From: Aequorivita iocasae
GTDB lineage: Bacteria; Bacteroidota; Bacteroidia; Flavobacteriales; Flavobacteriaceae
Direction of reading: 5' to 3'
DNA: 64,000 bases
NCBI RefSeq assembly: GCF_016757735.1
Contig: NZ_CP068439.1
Span: 62,001 to 126,000, forward strand
A model generated the notes under the pieces. The model was not told where the DNA came from and made no database searches. It worked only from the letters and a program-made list of their open reading frames with translations. The translations under genes were made by a program, and so were the position numbers. Below are positions 52,987 to 61,310 of the stretch, one piece after another (the stretch's first letter is position 1; every line of letters starts with the position of its first letter).

Positions 52987-53028
52987 GGTTCTCAGTTCTC
53001 GGTTGTCGGTTCTCGGTTGTGGGTTGTC
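52987..53028 (+). repeat. Heptad array, units GGTTCTC and GGTTGTC
   Basis: Six units in register: GGTTCTC, AGTTCTC, GGTTGTC, GGTTCTC, GGTTGTG and GGTTGTC. The same unit types occur in the array at the right end of the window (63906-64000). Confidence 0.9.
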
Positions 53029-53235
53029 TGATATGAATTTGAGCTTGCCTGATTAAGGTCGCTCTTTTTCTAATTAATTTGTTTGTTTTAGACAGTATTT
53101 TTTCATAGTCAGGGGCTAAAAATATAAAGATGTCAATAATTTATGTGATATAGACTAAAAATTAATCGGTTGACATTTACTATTTCTCAACTTTTTATTG
53201 TTAATAACTTTATAAATATTCTGACATTCAATGCA

Positions 53236-53253
53236 TTAACAATATATTGTTAA
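53236..53253. promoter_or_regulatory. Perfect 18-bp palindrome, possible operator
   Basis: TTAACAATATATTGTTAA is its own reverse complement. A further half site, ATTGTTAA, lies about 50 bp upstream (53198-53205). It is 117 bp before the HU start codon. It could bind a dimeric regulator, perhaps HU itself; this is inference. Confidence 0.5.
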
Positions 53254-53306
53254 CAACTGAAAAATATATGTTAGATAAAACAATAAATAATCTTCTTAAA
53301 TTAGCA

Positions 53307-53339
53307 ATGTCCGCAGGAATAGTCCCAAGGACCGCCTGA
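53307..53339 (+). other. Possible leader peptide frame upstream of the HU gene
   Basis: ATG at 53307 opens a 10-codon frame (MSAGIVPRTA) ending in TGA at 53337-53339, 31 bp before the HU ATG. The DNA here is GC-richer than its surroundings. It contains GTCC/GGAC and CAGG/CCTG pairs that interleave, so the RNA could fold. No evidence of translation exists. Confidence 0.25.
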
Positions 53340-53370
53340 ATAAAAGGGCGCCATTAATTCTATAAAAGCC

Positions 53371-53754
53371 ATGATAAACATCAAGGCCATCCCGAGAGGG
53401 AACCCGCAGGACGTGAATGCGCCTGCCAAGTTTTATGCCCATGCCATTGCTACGGGCGAAGTCAGCCTGGAACGGTTGGCGTATTTAGTGTCCAACCAAT
53501 GTACCGTGCGCGAAAGCGACTGCTATGCAGTCTTGCTTGCCATGATGCACAATGTAGCCGACGAGCTTAGCCAAGGCCGCATTGTGGATATGGGCGTACT
53601 GGGCCGCTTTCAAGTGGGCGTACGTTCGGAAGGACTGGATGCGGCTGCAGATGTAAGTACTGCTGCTGTAAGAAGTGCCCACCTTAATTTTAGACCGGGC
53701 AAAAGGCTACGCAAAACGCTAGCCACCCTAGAATACAAACTGATAGACGGATAG
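53371..53754 (+). CDS. HU family DNA-binding protein (HU-HIG type)
   Basis: A 127-residue protein matching the Bacteroidota HU-related family: FYAHAIATGEVSLERLAYLV, NVADELSQGRIVDMGVLGRF and HLNFRPGKRLRKTLATLEY, the last being the conserved end of the DNA-binding arm region. It is the only well-supported plus-strand gene within the polysaccharide locus and is visibly GC-richer than its neighbours. ATG at 53371. A strong terminator follows. It may be a locus-linked architectural or regulatory protein; that role is inferred. Confidence 0.88.
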   Translation: MINIKAIPRGNPQDVNAPAKFYAHAIATGEVSLERLAYLVSNQCTVRESDCYAVLLAMMHNVADELSQGRIVDMGVLGRFQVGVRSEGLDAAADVSTAAVRSAHLNFRPGKRLRKTLATLEYKLIDG

Positions 53755-53779
53755 CACCCGAAGTTTGTTTAATTCAAAT

Positions 53780-53813
53780 TCCCGGATAGTTCTAGCTGTC
53801 CGGGTTTTTTTTT
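53780..53813 (+). terminator. Rho-independent terminator after the HU gene
   Basis: CCCGGA (53781-53786) pairs with TCCGGG ending at 53804 around TAGTTCTAGCTG, followed directly by nine T residues. It lies 26 bp after the HU stop. Confidence 0.88.
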
Positions 53814-54040
53814 GCTTGTATTTCAATAAAAATAAACCGCTCTATGTTACAAAATCGCTTAGCAAGTTGGGAGAACTGATAGGCTATTCATAAAAATCCC
53901 TTAGCTATTTTAAAAGTTGACCGCTTGGTTTAGACCCCTCCCTATCAATCCCATATTTTATACTAAATATCTTTTTTCTTGGATTAATAAACTTTCTTGC
54001 AGGTGCTGGTGGAATCTAGTTTACGGACAATTTATCAACA

Positions 54041-54168
54041 AAAGGTTTAAAACCGGGCGGGACAAATAGCCATAAAAAAAGCTCAAAAATTCGCGACGGA
54101 TAGCACCACTTGCTTCATTTTGAGCTGTTTGAGTAATTCAAATTCCCGAAGAGTTCTAGCTAATCGAA
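54041..54168 (+). pseudogene. Relic of a second HU-gene 3' end with decayed terminator
   Basis: The sequence GACGGATAGCACC, which in the HU gene encodes the last codons and stop, occurs again at 54096-54108. It is preceded by a frame reading GLKPGG, like the HU motif FRPGK, and followed after about 30 bp by AATTCAAATTCCCG and AGTTCTAGCT, the same order as in the real terminator region. The hairpin arm and T-run are lost. The rest of 53814-54244 shows nothing I can identify. Confidence 0.4.
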
Positions 54169-54244
54169 AACGTGTTATAAAATTACAAGGATTCCCTTAA
54201 GGAGAAAAATTTTGATGTTAAATTTTTGTCTTGTCTTAAAATTA

Positions 54245-55342
54245 TTACCTTAAACATGCTTCCAGCACGTTTTGGAGTGCTGAAATATGACGTTCCATAC
54301 TAAAGTTATCCTGAATATTCATTTTTCCAGCAGTACCCAATTCTTTAGCAAAAGAATGATTATCCAACAGCGAAATCATATATGCCGCCATACTATCCAC
54401 ATCATGCTCATTACAAAGTAAACCCGTTTTACGATCTATAATCACATCAGGAATGCCAGCGTGATATGTTGAAATAACTGGCAATCCCGCTGCACTAGCT
54501 TCCAAAACTGCCAAAGGAGTGCCTTCCATATCACCATTTTCTGCGGTTATGGAGTGCTGTACAAAACCTAACGACTCCGATAAAAGTTCTCTATACCTTT
54601 CAGGGGTAATAACCCCCGGAAATTCCACTTGGGCTTCAATGCCAAGATGTTTAACCAAATTTTTACAGGTATTTAACAATTGTCCATCACCAGCCATAAT
54701 CAATTTTGCATCAGGGTGATTCTCAATCGATTTCTTAAAGGCGAGTATGGTATAATAAGGCGCTTTTTTATCGGTAAATCTCCCAATACCTACAAACTGT
54801 TTTTTAGTAAACATTGGCTTAACTTTAATAAACTCTGGTTGTGGACCGTAAACATTATACACTAATTTTTCCTGTGGACAGCCCAAATCCAAAAGCATCT
54901 GTTCCATTTTTTTTGAAACGGCGATTACCTTAGATGCGTATTGAAAAACCTCCGTATAATTATTGTGCTTTTCAGTTACATCCATTCTGCTAGCATCAAA
55001 ACCATGGAAATGCACCACCATCGGGACACCTGCTTTTTTTATTAAAGGAAGTATGTAATCTGCGTGTGTTCCGTACTCGGCAAGTACTACGTCTATTTTG
55101 TTTTTGTTTAGGGAGTTTATAATAACAGTGTCCCTGACAAACGATTGCTGTTTTTTTAACAATCTTCTTGTAAAATTTAAAAACCTTCGTTCCCAAGGCG
55201 TGGATAAATGGGAAGTACCCTCCAATTGAATATTTCTTGTTCCGTAATAATAAAAAATCTTCCCTTTTAAATAGTTCTTATGCGCCTGAATAAAGGTTTC
55301 GGAATAGGGATTTTTATTGGGTGTGAAGATGGCTATGTTCAT
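54245..55342 (-). CDS. Family 4 glycosyltransferase
   Basis: A 365-residue GT-B enzyme: NIAIFTPNKNPYSETFIQAH, MVVHFHGFDASRMDVTEKHN, FVGIGRFTDKKAPYYTILAF, FPGVITPERYRELLSESLGF and NGDMEGTPLAVLEASAAGLP, with the EGTPLAVLE acidic motif. ATG at 55342. It is the last gene of the right-hand minus-strand run (63849 to 54245). Confidence 0.92.
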   Translation of the reverse strand: MNIAIFTPNKNPYSETFIQAHKNYLKGKIFYYYGTRNIQLEGTSHLSTPWERRFLNFTRRLLKKQQSFVRDTVIINSLNKNKIDVVLAEYGTHADYILPLIKKAGVPMVVHFHGFDASRMDVTEKHNNYTEVFQYASKVIAVSKKMEQMLLDLGCPQEKLVYNVYGPQPEFIKVKPMFTKKQFVGIGRFTDKKAPYYTILAFKKSIENHPDAKLIMAGDGQLLNTCKNLVKHLGIEAQVEFPGVITPERYRELLSESLGFVQHSITAENGDMEGTPLAVLEASAAGLPVISTYHAGIPDVIIDRKTGLLCNEHDVDSMAAYMISLLDNHSFAKELGTAGKMNIQDNFSMERHISALQNVLEACLR

Positions 55343-55345
55343 GCT

Positions 55346-56050
55346 TTACCTTTTTGCGATTCCGTAAAGCCCTGTTATCATTTGCCCATCCTTAAAGGCT
55401 ATCTGATGTAAAGTGTCTTTTCTTATTAAATAACCAATAATCGGTTTTAATATTTTTGAAAGATACTTTCTTTTATTCTTTGGCATGGGGCTTCTCATTA
55501 CCCATAAGCCAAGCATTTGCGCCATAGCCGCATGCCACCCACCTGTTGCGTTAATTTCTATATTGCCAAAGCCGCTGTTTTTTAAATGTCGTTCTAAGGA
55601 AAAAGGAGTATATCTATATTCATCATGAGGCACTTCGTGAAGATTCCATAAAAAAGGAACCGTAAAAAAGAATACGCCACCTGGTTTCAAAACACGGAAA
55701 ACTTCTTTTAGTACAATTTCGGGTTCTGGGCAATGCTCCAATACCTCTGTGGCCATTGCACATTCAAAGCTCTCATTTTCAAACGGCATCTTTATTCCAT
55801 TCCAAAAAAAATCTGGCTTTACTTTAGGGTCATAGATCAAAGCATTTTCAATATCCAATCCTACATACTTCGTAACCTCAGAGTTTTCCAGTATGTAGTT
55901 TCTGTATGGCATTTTACCACAGCCTACATCCAGAAATTGTCCGTGGAAACTCGGCAAGGTTTTTTTTAAAGAATTTAAAATGGATGTTCTTACATAATAA
56001 AGATCCAAATTTTCCGAAGTAAGTGAAATATCGATGAATTTATTGTCCAT
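55346..56050 (-). CDS. Class I SAM-dependent methyltransferase
   Basis: A 234-residue methyltransferase: FLDVGCGKMPYRNYI is motif I, KYVGLDIENALIYDPKV follows, then MATEVLEHCPEPEIVLKEVF and RVLKPGGVFFFTVPFLWNLH. This is the Methyltransf_11 pattern. It probably methylates a sugar or glycan end; inference from the neighbours. ATG at 56050, 1 bp after the GT2 gene. Confidence 0.88.
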   Translation of the reverse strand: MDNKFIDISLTSENLDLYYVRTSILNSLKKTLPSFHGQFLDVGCGKMPYRNYILENSEVTKYVGLDIENALIYDPKVKPDFFWNGIKMPFENESFECAMATEVLEHCPEPEIVLKEVFRVLKPGGVFFFTVPFLWNLHEVPHDEYRYTPFSLERHLKNSGFGNIEINATGGWHAAMAQMLGLWVMRSPMPKNKRKYLSKILKPIIGYLIRKDTLHQIAFKDGQMITGLYGIAKR

Positions 56051-56051
56051 A

Positions 56052-56903
56052 TTACATTTTGAATATTTGTTTGAGCTTACTTTTTAAAGAAGTTTTCTTT
56101 AGTTTCTTTAATTGCCCTTTGTGATAATCACTCACTATTTTAAGCTGTTCATTTTCCCTACCGTCTAAGAAAGCTTTAAAATATTCAAAAAGTTTGATTC
56201 TATTGGCATGGTATTCAATGTGTTTTATGCTATTGGTTATTCCGGTTTCATTTCTTCTATAGACGCTCATGTTTTCATCTATACGGTAGAGCGGGCCTTG
56301 AGAGGCAATTATTATAAATAATGCCATATCGCCACTTTGAACCTTTTTAAACCATGATGGAATCTTTAAAGCGTTTGTTTTAAACACAAAAGAACTGGTG
56401 TGAAATAAGGATGTGACTGATAATGTATCCTTTAATGTAAAATCGTGTTTTGTAAAAGTACGCCAAGGTTTTAACTCTGGATTTGCTTCCATTTCATTTA
56501 TTACATTTGTATTATGGAAGCATCCGGAATACTCAGAATTAGCCTCCATAAAATCCACTTGCTTTTGGAGTTTTAAGGGGTCTGTCCAGTAGTCGTCGCC
56601 CTCGCAGAGAGCTATGTATTTGCCTGTGCAAGCCTTCAGATTTTCAATAAAATTATAACGACCAGTTGGGTTGCCATTAATGTAGATAACATCTTTCCGG
56701 CTACGGAGAAACAGCTTTATTTTATCAGGGTATTCCTCTGAATAGGCTTGGCAAATATCGCGGGTGCCATCACTGCTTTCGTCCTCACCCAGGATTATTT
56801 CAAAAGGGAAAGTGGTTTGCTGCATCAAGATACTGTCCAAGCATTCTTTGATATATGCTTCGTGATTGTAGGTTTGTATGCAGACTGAGACGGTTGGTTT
56901 CAA
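56052..56903 (-). CDS. Family 2 glycosyltransferase
   Basis: A 283-residue GT2 of the type with an N-terminal VSVCIQTYNHEAYIKECLDS, ILGEDESSDGTRDICQAYSE, YIALCEGDDYWTDPLKLQKQ (EGDDYW metal site) and VQSGDMALFIIIASQGPLYR. The start is the TTG at 56903; there is no near ATG. Gap of 19 bp to the upstream sulfotransferase gene. Confidence 0.9.
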   Translation of the reverse strand: MKPTVSVCIQTYNHEAYIKECLDSILMQQTTFPFEIILGEDESSDGTRDICQAYSEEYPDKIKLFLRSRKDVIYINGNPTGRYNFIENLKACTGKYIALCEGDDYWTDPLKLQKQVDFMEANSEYSGCFHNTNVINEMEANPELKPWRTFTKHDFTLKDTLSVTSLFHTSSFVFKTNALKIPSWFKKVQSGDMALFIIIASQGPLYRIDENMSVYRRNETGITNSIKHIEYHANRIKLFEYFKAFLDGRENEQLKIVSDYHKGQLKKLKKTSLKSKLKQIFKM

Positions 56904-56922
56904 TTCTTTTTATTTTAGAATA

Positions 56923-57936
56923 TCAATTATTTGAAAGCCTTATTAATTCCTCTCTTAAAAATTTTACTTCAGAATCTGAAAGCTTAATATCTTTTCTTTC
57001 ATCAAATGGCTTTAATAAATCTTGATCAACATTTTTTGATTCAATATTACCGCCCAATTTATTGAACTTATATACCAAAGCATCTAAAAATTTCTTTGGA
57101 TTTGAGCAAAAGTCAGTGTATTCTATATTTATTATATTCTCCATTGGTATTTGGGATAGTCCTTCAGATACAGCCTTTCTTGTATATATTACTTGACCCA
57201 CTACTTGTGTAATAGGACTTTCATCTTTAAGCTCCTTATATTCTGAAGGTTTAAAAGAATACCACTTGTTTCTATCTCCAAAAAACTTTTCCCTAGCCAT
57301 TAACAAGGATTGTGCATTTAAAAGTGGATCTCTGTTTACATTAATGAATATAAACTTCTGATTTAAACTATATAAATACGGTATATGCCAATTTAACAGC
57401 ATACCTTTCAATGCTAAAGGCTTATTCGTTAATTGCTCAAAAGCCAATAACTGATCAATAAATTTTTTTCCATCCACCTTAGCTAACTGGTTCTGGGAAA
57501 GTATTTGAGAGTCATTTTCGAATTTAAAAAAGGTGCGCCAATAATACCAATATTCACTTGGCCCCAAAGCTCCGTAAGTTTTTCCTAATGAAGAAGAAAA
57601 ATCAAGTTTTGTTTCCTTAAATCCAAGTTGATTTAGCGGATCAAACTCTAAAAGAGCTTGCTGAGTGCGGATGCCCAAATAAGGGTTTTTGTAAAATCTG
57701 GCTATTAAGTTTGAAGGGTAGGAAAACAAACCCGATGCTGCCAACCATTGAAGCAAAAGCGTGGAACCAGAACGCGGGCACCCCATAATTAATATAATTG
57801 GGCTTTGTGATTCATTAGTGTCTATAGGACATTCTATACCATCAATTAATTCATTGAGGTCCGATAATGCAGTTTCTAAACTCACGTCTTTTTTAAAAAA
57901 AGAAGTCCGTTTGGAATTGTCGTACATTTCATCCAT
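56923..57936 (-). CDS. Sulfotransferase family protein
   Basis: A 337-residue protein with ILIMGCPRSGSTLLLQWLAA (about 48-67) as the PAPS phosphosulfate loop, and FIFINVNRDPLLNAQSLLMA as the 3'-phosphate segment, with the conserved NRDP. Length and motifs match the Sulfotransfer_3-type group. ATG at 57936, 2 bp after the PLP-fold gene. It is the third sulfotransferase-fold gene of the locus. Confidence 0.87.
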   Translation of the reverse strand: MDEMYDNSKRTSFFKKDVSLETALSDLNELIDGIECPIDTNESQSPIILIMGCPRSGSTLLLQWLAASGLFSYPSNLIARFYKNPYLGIRTQQALLEFDPLNQLGFKETKLDFSSSLGKTYGALGPSEYWYYWRTFFKFENDSQILSQNQLAKVDGKKFIDQLLAFEQLTNKPLALKGMLLNWHIPYLYSLNQKFIFINVNRDPLLNAQSLLMAREKFFGDRNKWYSFKPSEYKELKDESPITQVVGQVIYTRKAVSEGLSQIPMENIINIEYTDFCSNPKKFLDALVYKFNKLGGNIESKNVDQDLLKPFDERKDIKLSDSEVKFLREELIRLSNN

Positions 57937-57938
57937 AC

Positions 57939-58901
57939 TTATTCTAGAATTAACTGTGCTATAAATTCCATTTCCTTCTTTCCATAGCGTTGGTCTATTG
58001 GTAAAGGTAAGATGTTTTTTGCAAAATTATATTCCAGTGAATCTATACTACAATCTTTAAACACATTTGGCCAATATGTGGCTACAAAAACTTCATTATC
58101 GATTAATTTTGCTCTCAGATATTCCTTATTAGAAACATAAGGATAGACCATTGGCGATAGATTTAATTCAAAATCCAATTTAAGATTATTGGAAGCTCCT
58201 AATTTCTCATGAAGAAACCTGTAATTATCATTTCTTATTTTGGCAGCCTTTTCATAATTTATGGACTGAAGCATGCCACTTGTTAACTTTGACATAGCTT
58301 TTAGTCCTTCATTATTCAAGTCTACTTCATGATTTTGAAAATTTTTAAAAGCTTTTTGAGGACCGTATTCAATCCTTTCGGTCAAGTGTTTTAGCCTATC
58401 TGACGAAACATCACGTTTTAAAACTTTTGTGTAAATTTTTTCTGTAACCAAATAAGCACCATCTGGAACACCAAAAAATTTTCTTGGTGAATAAAAGCTA
58501 TTTACATTTTCAATAGGTTTCGAAAAAAAAGCTTGACAATTATCTATTATCAAATTTTTTATCATTTCTGAAATGGCAGCAATGTATTTATCCTTTAAAC
58601 CAAAGTAATTGGTATACATAAAAAGAGTATCTCCCTTTATTTGCTTCAAATTTAAATCTATTTCCAATCTTTCATTTAAATGATAGCGCTCCACAATAAT
58701 ATCTAAAGTTGCCAACCTATCGAATAACACACTACATGTATAGTGAGGCACATAAATAGTTTTATACTTTGTACTTCTAACAATATATTCTAAACAGCTT
58801 CTGCCTAAATTTAGGTTAACAGCATCTATATGATAATGTTTAACCTTGCTAAGTTCAAGTTCAAAAAAGCCACCTATGGGGTTTCGTTTAGATGAGTTCA
58901 T
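57939..58901 (-). CDS. PLP-dependent aminotransferase-fold protein (DegT-like, divergent)
   Basis: A 320-residue protein that resembles sugar aminotransferases. A VNLNLGRSCLEYIV segment replaces the usual N-terminal region, IIDNCQAFFSKPIENV matches the cofactor Asp strand, and FYSPRKFFGVPDGAYLV aligns with the PLP-lysine loop, with a candidate Lys in PRKFFG. It is shorter than DegT enzymes and divergent. It overlaps the WbqC gene by 14 bp. Its reaction is unknown. Confidence 0.65.
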   Translation of the reverse strand: MNSSKRNPIGGFFELELSKVKHYHIDAVNLNLGRSCLEYIVRSTKYKTIYVPHYTCSVLFDRLATLDIIVERYHLNERLEIDLNLKQIKGDTLFMYTNYFGLKDKYIAAISEMIKNLIIDNCQAFFSKPIENVNSFYSPRKFFGVPDGAYLVTEKIYTKVLKRDVSSDRLKHLTERIEYGPQKAFKNFQNHEVDLNNEGLKAMSKLTSGMLQSINYEKAAKIRNDNYRFLHEKLGASNNLKLDFELNLSPMVYPYVSNKEYLRAKLIDNEVFVATYWPNVFKDCSIDSLEYNFAKNILPLPIDQRYGKKEMEFIAQLILE

Positions 58902-59598
58902 ATCTATTTAACATTATTTGAATTTGCTCTTTTGAATTAAACATCATTACATCTATTATTGATAAGTTGGGGACAAATTCGTTTGAATATTGAGTGTATT
59001 CAATCTCGCCGGTTTTAATAAATTCAAGCTTAATTCCTTCTTTATTAAAATCTTCATTCCTATATAATTTCTTACCCCCAATTGCATTAATATATGTATC
59101 TGCTTCCAACAATTTTGCAATATATATTAAACGTTCGGTTCTACCCTTATTTTGGCTTGCAGCAAATCGCTCAGAACTAAAAAACAATTGATTTTTAATT
59201 TCCAAATACTCACATACCTCCATGACACTTCTTGCTGCAATTTTTCCAATATTGGCGGATATGTGATTTTTAAGAACTCTTTCAATTAGTGGTAATACCT
59301 CGTTATAGTAAGGCGCTTTTGAATAGGATTGTTGAAGCGTTTTAAAAAAGTTGTGCCTCCAAGAAATATATATTTTTGGATTTATTTCTATCTCAGTTAA
59401 TTTTCTAAAGGAGCTGGGTTTCAGCAAAGGAACTGTAAAGAGATATTCTGAATTATTTACTAAAAGTTTATTTCGATGAATCCAACCTCCTTTAATAAAG
59501 TTTACATCATCATAAAAAATAAAAACATCAACAGCATTAATCAGCTGAAAATAACCTATGTAAGGAAATACATATGGTTGCATAATTGCCAATTTCAT
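58888..59598 (-). CDS. WbqC family protein
   Basis: A 236-residue protein with the family start MKLAIMQPYVFPYIGYFQLI, FIFYDDVNFIKGGWIHRNKL and AIGGKKLYRNEDFNKEGIKL. WbqC-like proteins occur in O-antigen loci beside sugar aminotransferases and are thought to act on the amino sugar (N-acylation-type step), but the chemistry is not well established. It overlaps the DegT gene by 4 bp. Confidence 0.88.
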   Translation of the reverse strand: MKLAIMQPYVFPYIGYFQLINAVDVFIFYDDVNFIKGGWIHRNKLLVNNSEYLFTVPLLKPSSFRKLTEIEINPKIYISWRHNFFKTLQQSYSKAPYYNEVLPLIERVLKNHISANIGKIAARSVMEVCEYLEIKNQLFFSSERFAASQNKGRTERLIYIAKLLEADTYINAIGGKKLYRNEDFNKEGIKLEFIKTGEIEYTQYSNEFVPNLSIIDVMMFNSKEQIQIMLNRYELI

Positions 59599-60665
59599 CC
59601 TTTTGCATTTTTTATTGTCTTAACTATAAGTTCAATGGAGCTTTGCTTTAAACCAGAATACAAAGGCAGGCAGAGTATTTGGGAAGCGATATTTCTTGAT
59701 ACTTTTAAATTTGTCTTTTTCAAATAGGGTAAGCTTTCCAAACTTGGATAAAAATACCTTCGGGGAACAATATCGTTTTCCAAAAGTGCTTTTTGAACCT
59801 TTAGAAGAATTTCTTCATCTTCAAAGATAACTGGGAAATATGAAAAGTTCCATTGTGTTTCTTCCCTTATTTTTAACTGTTGTAGCTCTTTAAATTGTTC
59901 TAAATAAACACTCACTACTCTTTCCCTGTCTTTTTTTATTTCATCAATATATGGCAATATAGTCAATCCCATTGCTGCTTGCATTTCACTCATTTTGGCA
60001 TTAATGCCCAGACCTTGAAAATCTTCTTTTCCCTTATGTCCAAAATTGTGATGATAGAACATTTTTTGATGCAACATTTCATCTTGGGTAAATAGTGCCC
60101 CCCCTTCCCCAGTATGGAACAGTTTGGTAGCGTGAAAACTACAAGTACTTACATCGCCATACTCAAAAATGCTTTTGCCTTTATAGGTTACCCCAAAACA
60201 ATGGGCAGCATCGTAAATTACTTTTAGGTTGTGCTTTTTTGCAATAGCCTCAATTTCTTCAACGGCACATGGGTTTCCAAATACATGTGTTGCCAAAATG
60301 CCTGTAGTCTTTGAGGTAATGGCAGTCTCAATTTTGGTTTCGTCTATTGTTAAGTATTCAGGATGTATATCAACAAATACTGGAATACACCCCTCCCAAA
60401 CAATACTGCTGGTGGTGGCAACGTAACTAAAGGGCGTGGTAATAATTTCATCCGATAAACCCATGGCTTTAATGGCTATTTGTAATGGTAACGTGCCATT
60501 AGTTGTGGCAATTATATTGGGTACCTTAAGATATTCTTTTAAACTTTCTTCCAATTCTTTGACCAAAATCCCTCTATTGGTTATCCATCCAATATCCCAA
60601 GCCCTTTTTAAAATAGCGTTGTATTCTTCTTGGGGGGGAAGGAATGTTTTTGTGACGTTGATCAT
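59595..60665 (-). CDS. DegT/DnrJ/EryC1/StrS family sugar aminotransferase
   Basis: A 356-residue PLP enzyme that makes a 4- or 3-amino sugar nucleotide. FHATKLFHTGEGGALFT contains the PLP lysine. VIYDAAHCFGVTYKGKS is the cofactor-contact strand, and GHKGKEDFQGLGINAKMSEM and the terminal LPLYSGLKQ are family marks. ATG at 60665. It pairs with the WbqC and PLP-fold genes downstream, pointing to an N-acylated amino sugar in the glycan. Confidence 0.92.
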   Translation of the reverse strand: MINVTKTFLPPQEEYNAILKRAWDIGWITNRGILVKELEESLKEYLKVPNIIATTNGTLPLQIAIKAMGLSDEIITTPFSYVATTSSIVWEGCIPVFVDIHPEYLTIDETKIETAITSKTTGILATHVFGNPCAVEEIEAIAKKHNLKVIYDAAHCFGVTYKGKSIFEYGDVSTCSFHATKLFHTGEGGALFTQDEMLHQKMFYHHNFGHKGKEDFQGLGINAKMSEMQAAMGLTILPYIDEIKKDRERVVSVYLEQFKELQQLKIREETQWNFSYFPVIFEDEEILLKVQKALLENDIVPRRYFYPSLESLPYLKKTNLKVSRNIASQILCLPLYSGLKQSSIELIVKTIKNAKG

Positions 60666-61306
60666 TTATTAATTGCTTCAGTTTTGTTTTCCCAGGGCAT
60701 CACTTCGTATTTGGGTTGAATATTTATAAAATCAGCCAGTTTTTGGATAGCTTCAGGTTGGGATAAATTTACTACTAAAAAATTAGTTTTGTTTTTAAAG
60801 TAATGTTTCACCTTTTTATTGTGCTCTTCATACACTGAAATTAGATGTTCCTTTTTGTATATATCACCTTTAACTTCACCATATTTTTCAAAAAAAGACT
60901 TCCATACAAACCCTTTATAGCGATAATTGGCATTTTGCAAATCTTCTTTGTTAGGCACTTGCCCATCTTTACCAAATAGCTTTGTATGGAAATTTGTTAT
61001 AGAGTTGTACCATTGTTCGGGATTATCACGTTCAGAGAGAATAAATTTAGCGTTGGGGAAATGATGGTCTAAAACCACGTAAAGAAAATCATTACTAAAG
61101 GGCACATCCTGAAATACTTCAGCACTTTCACAGTATTTTAAAATTGGTTTCCATCTTCGTGCTATATAATCATCCATTAACAATTCGGCAGTAGGTTGGT
61201 TCCCTACTTTAAATTCATGGTCTTCAAAAAACTTTTGCAAGGAGGTAGTACCTGTTTTGTTTTGACCGATGCAGAATATTTTGGGTTTGTGTTTTTTAAA
61301 AAGCAT
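60662..61306 (-). CDS. Sulfotransferase family protein
   Basis: A 214-residue protein with IFCIGQNKTGTTSLQKFFED (10-29), the PAPS-loop variant of the Sulfotransfer_4 type (NKTGTTSL), and KFILSERDNPEQWYNSITNF as the 3'-phosphate segment. ATG at 61306, just after wzt. The fourth sulfotransferase-fold gene of the locus. The acceptor is unknown. Confidence 0.82.
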   Translation of the reverse strand: MLFKKHKPKIFCIGQNKTGTTSLQKFFEDHEFKVGNQPTAELLMDDYIARRWKPILKYCESAEVFQDVPFSNDFLYVVLDHHFPNAKFILSERDNPEQWYNSITNFHTKLFGKDGQVPNKEDLQNANYRYKGFVWKSFFEKYGEVKGDIYKKEHLISVYEEHNKKVKHYFKNKTNFLVVNLSQPEAIQKLADFINIQPKYEVMPWENKTEAINK

Positions 61307-61310
61307 ATCT

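Larger units (their letters stand above)
52934..53370. other. Divergent control region between the GT2 gene and the HU gene
   Basis: These 437 bp hold no protein gene of normal size. From left to right: a six-unit heptad array (52987-53028), an AT-rich stretch with repeated TTGTTAA half sites, an 18-bp perfect palindrome (53236-53253), a possible 10-codon leader frame (53307-53339) and a short GC-rich segment before the HU ATG. No exact TAnnTTTG element was found for either flank. Confidence 0.7.
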
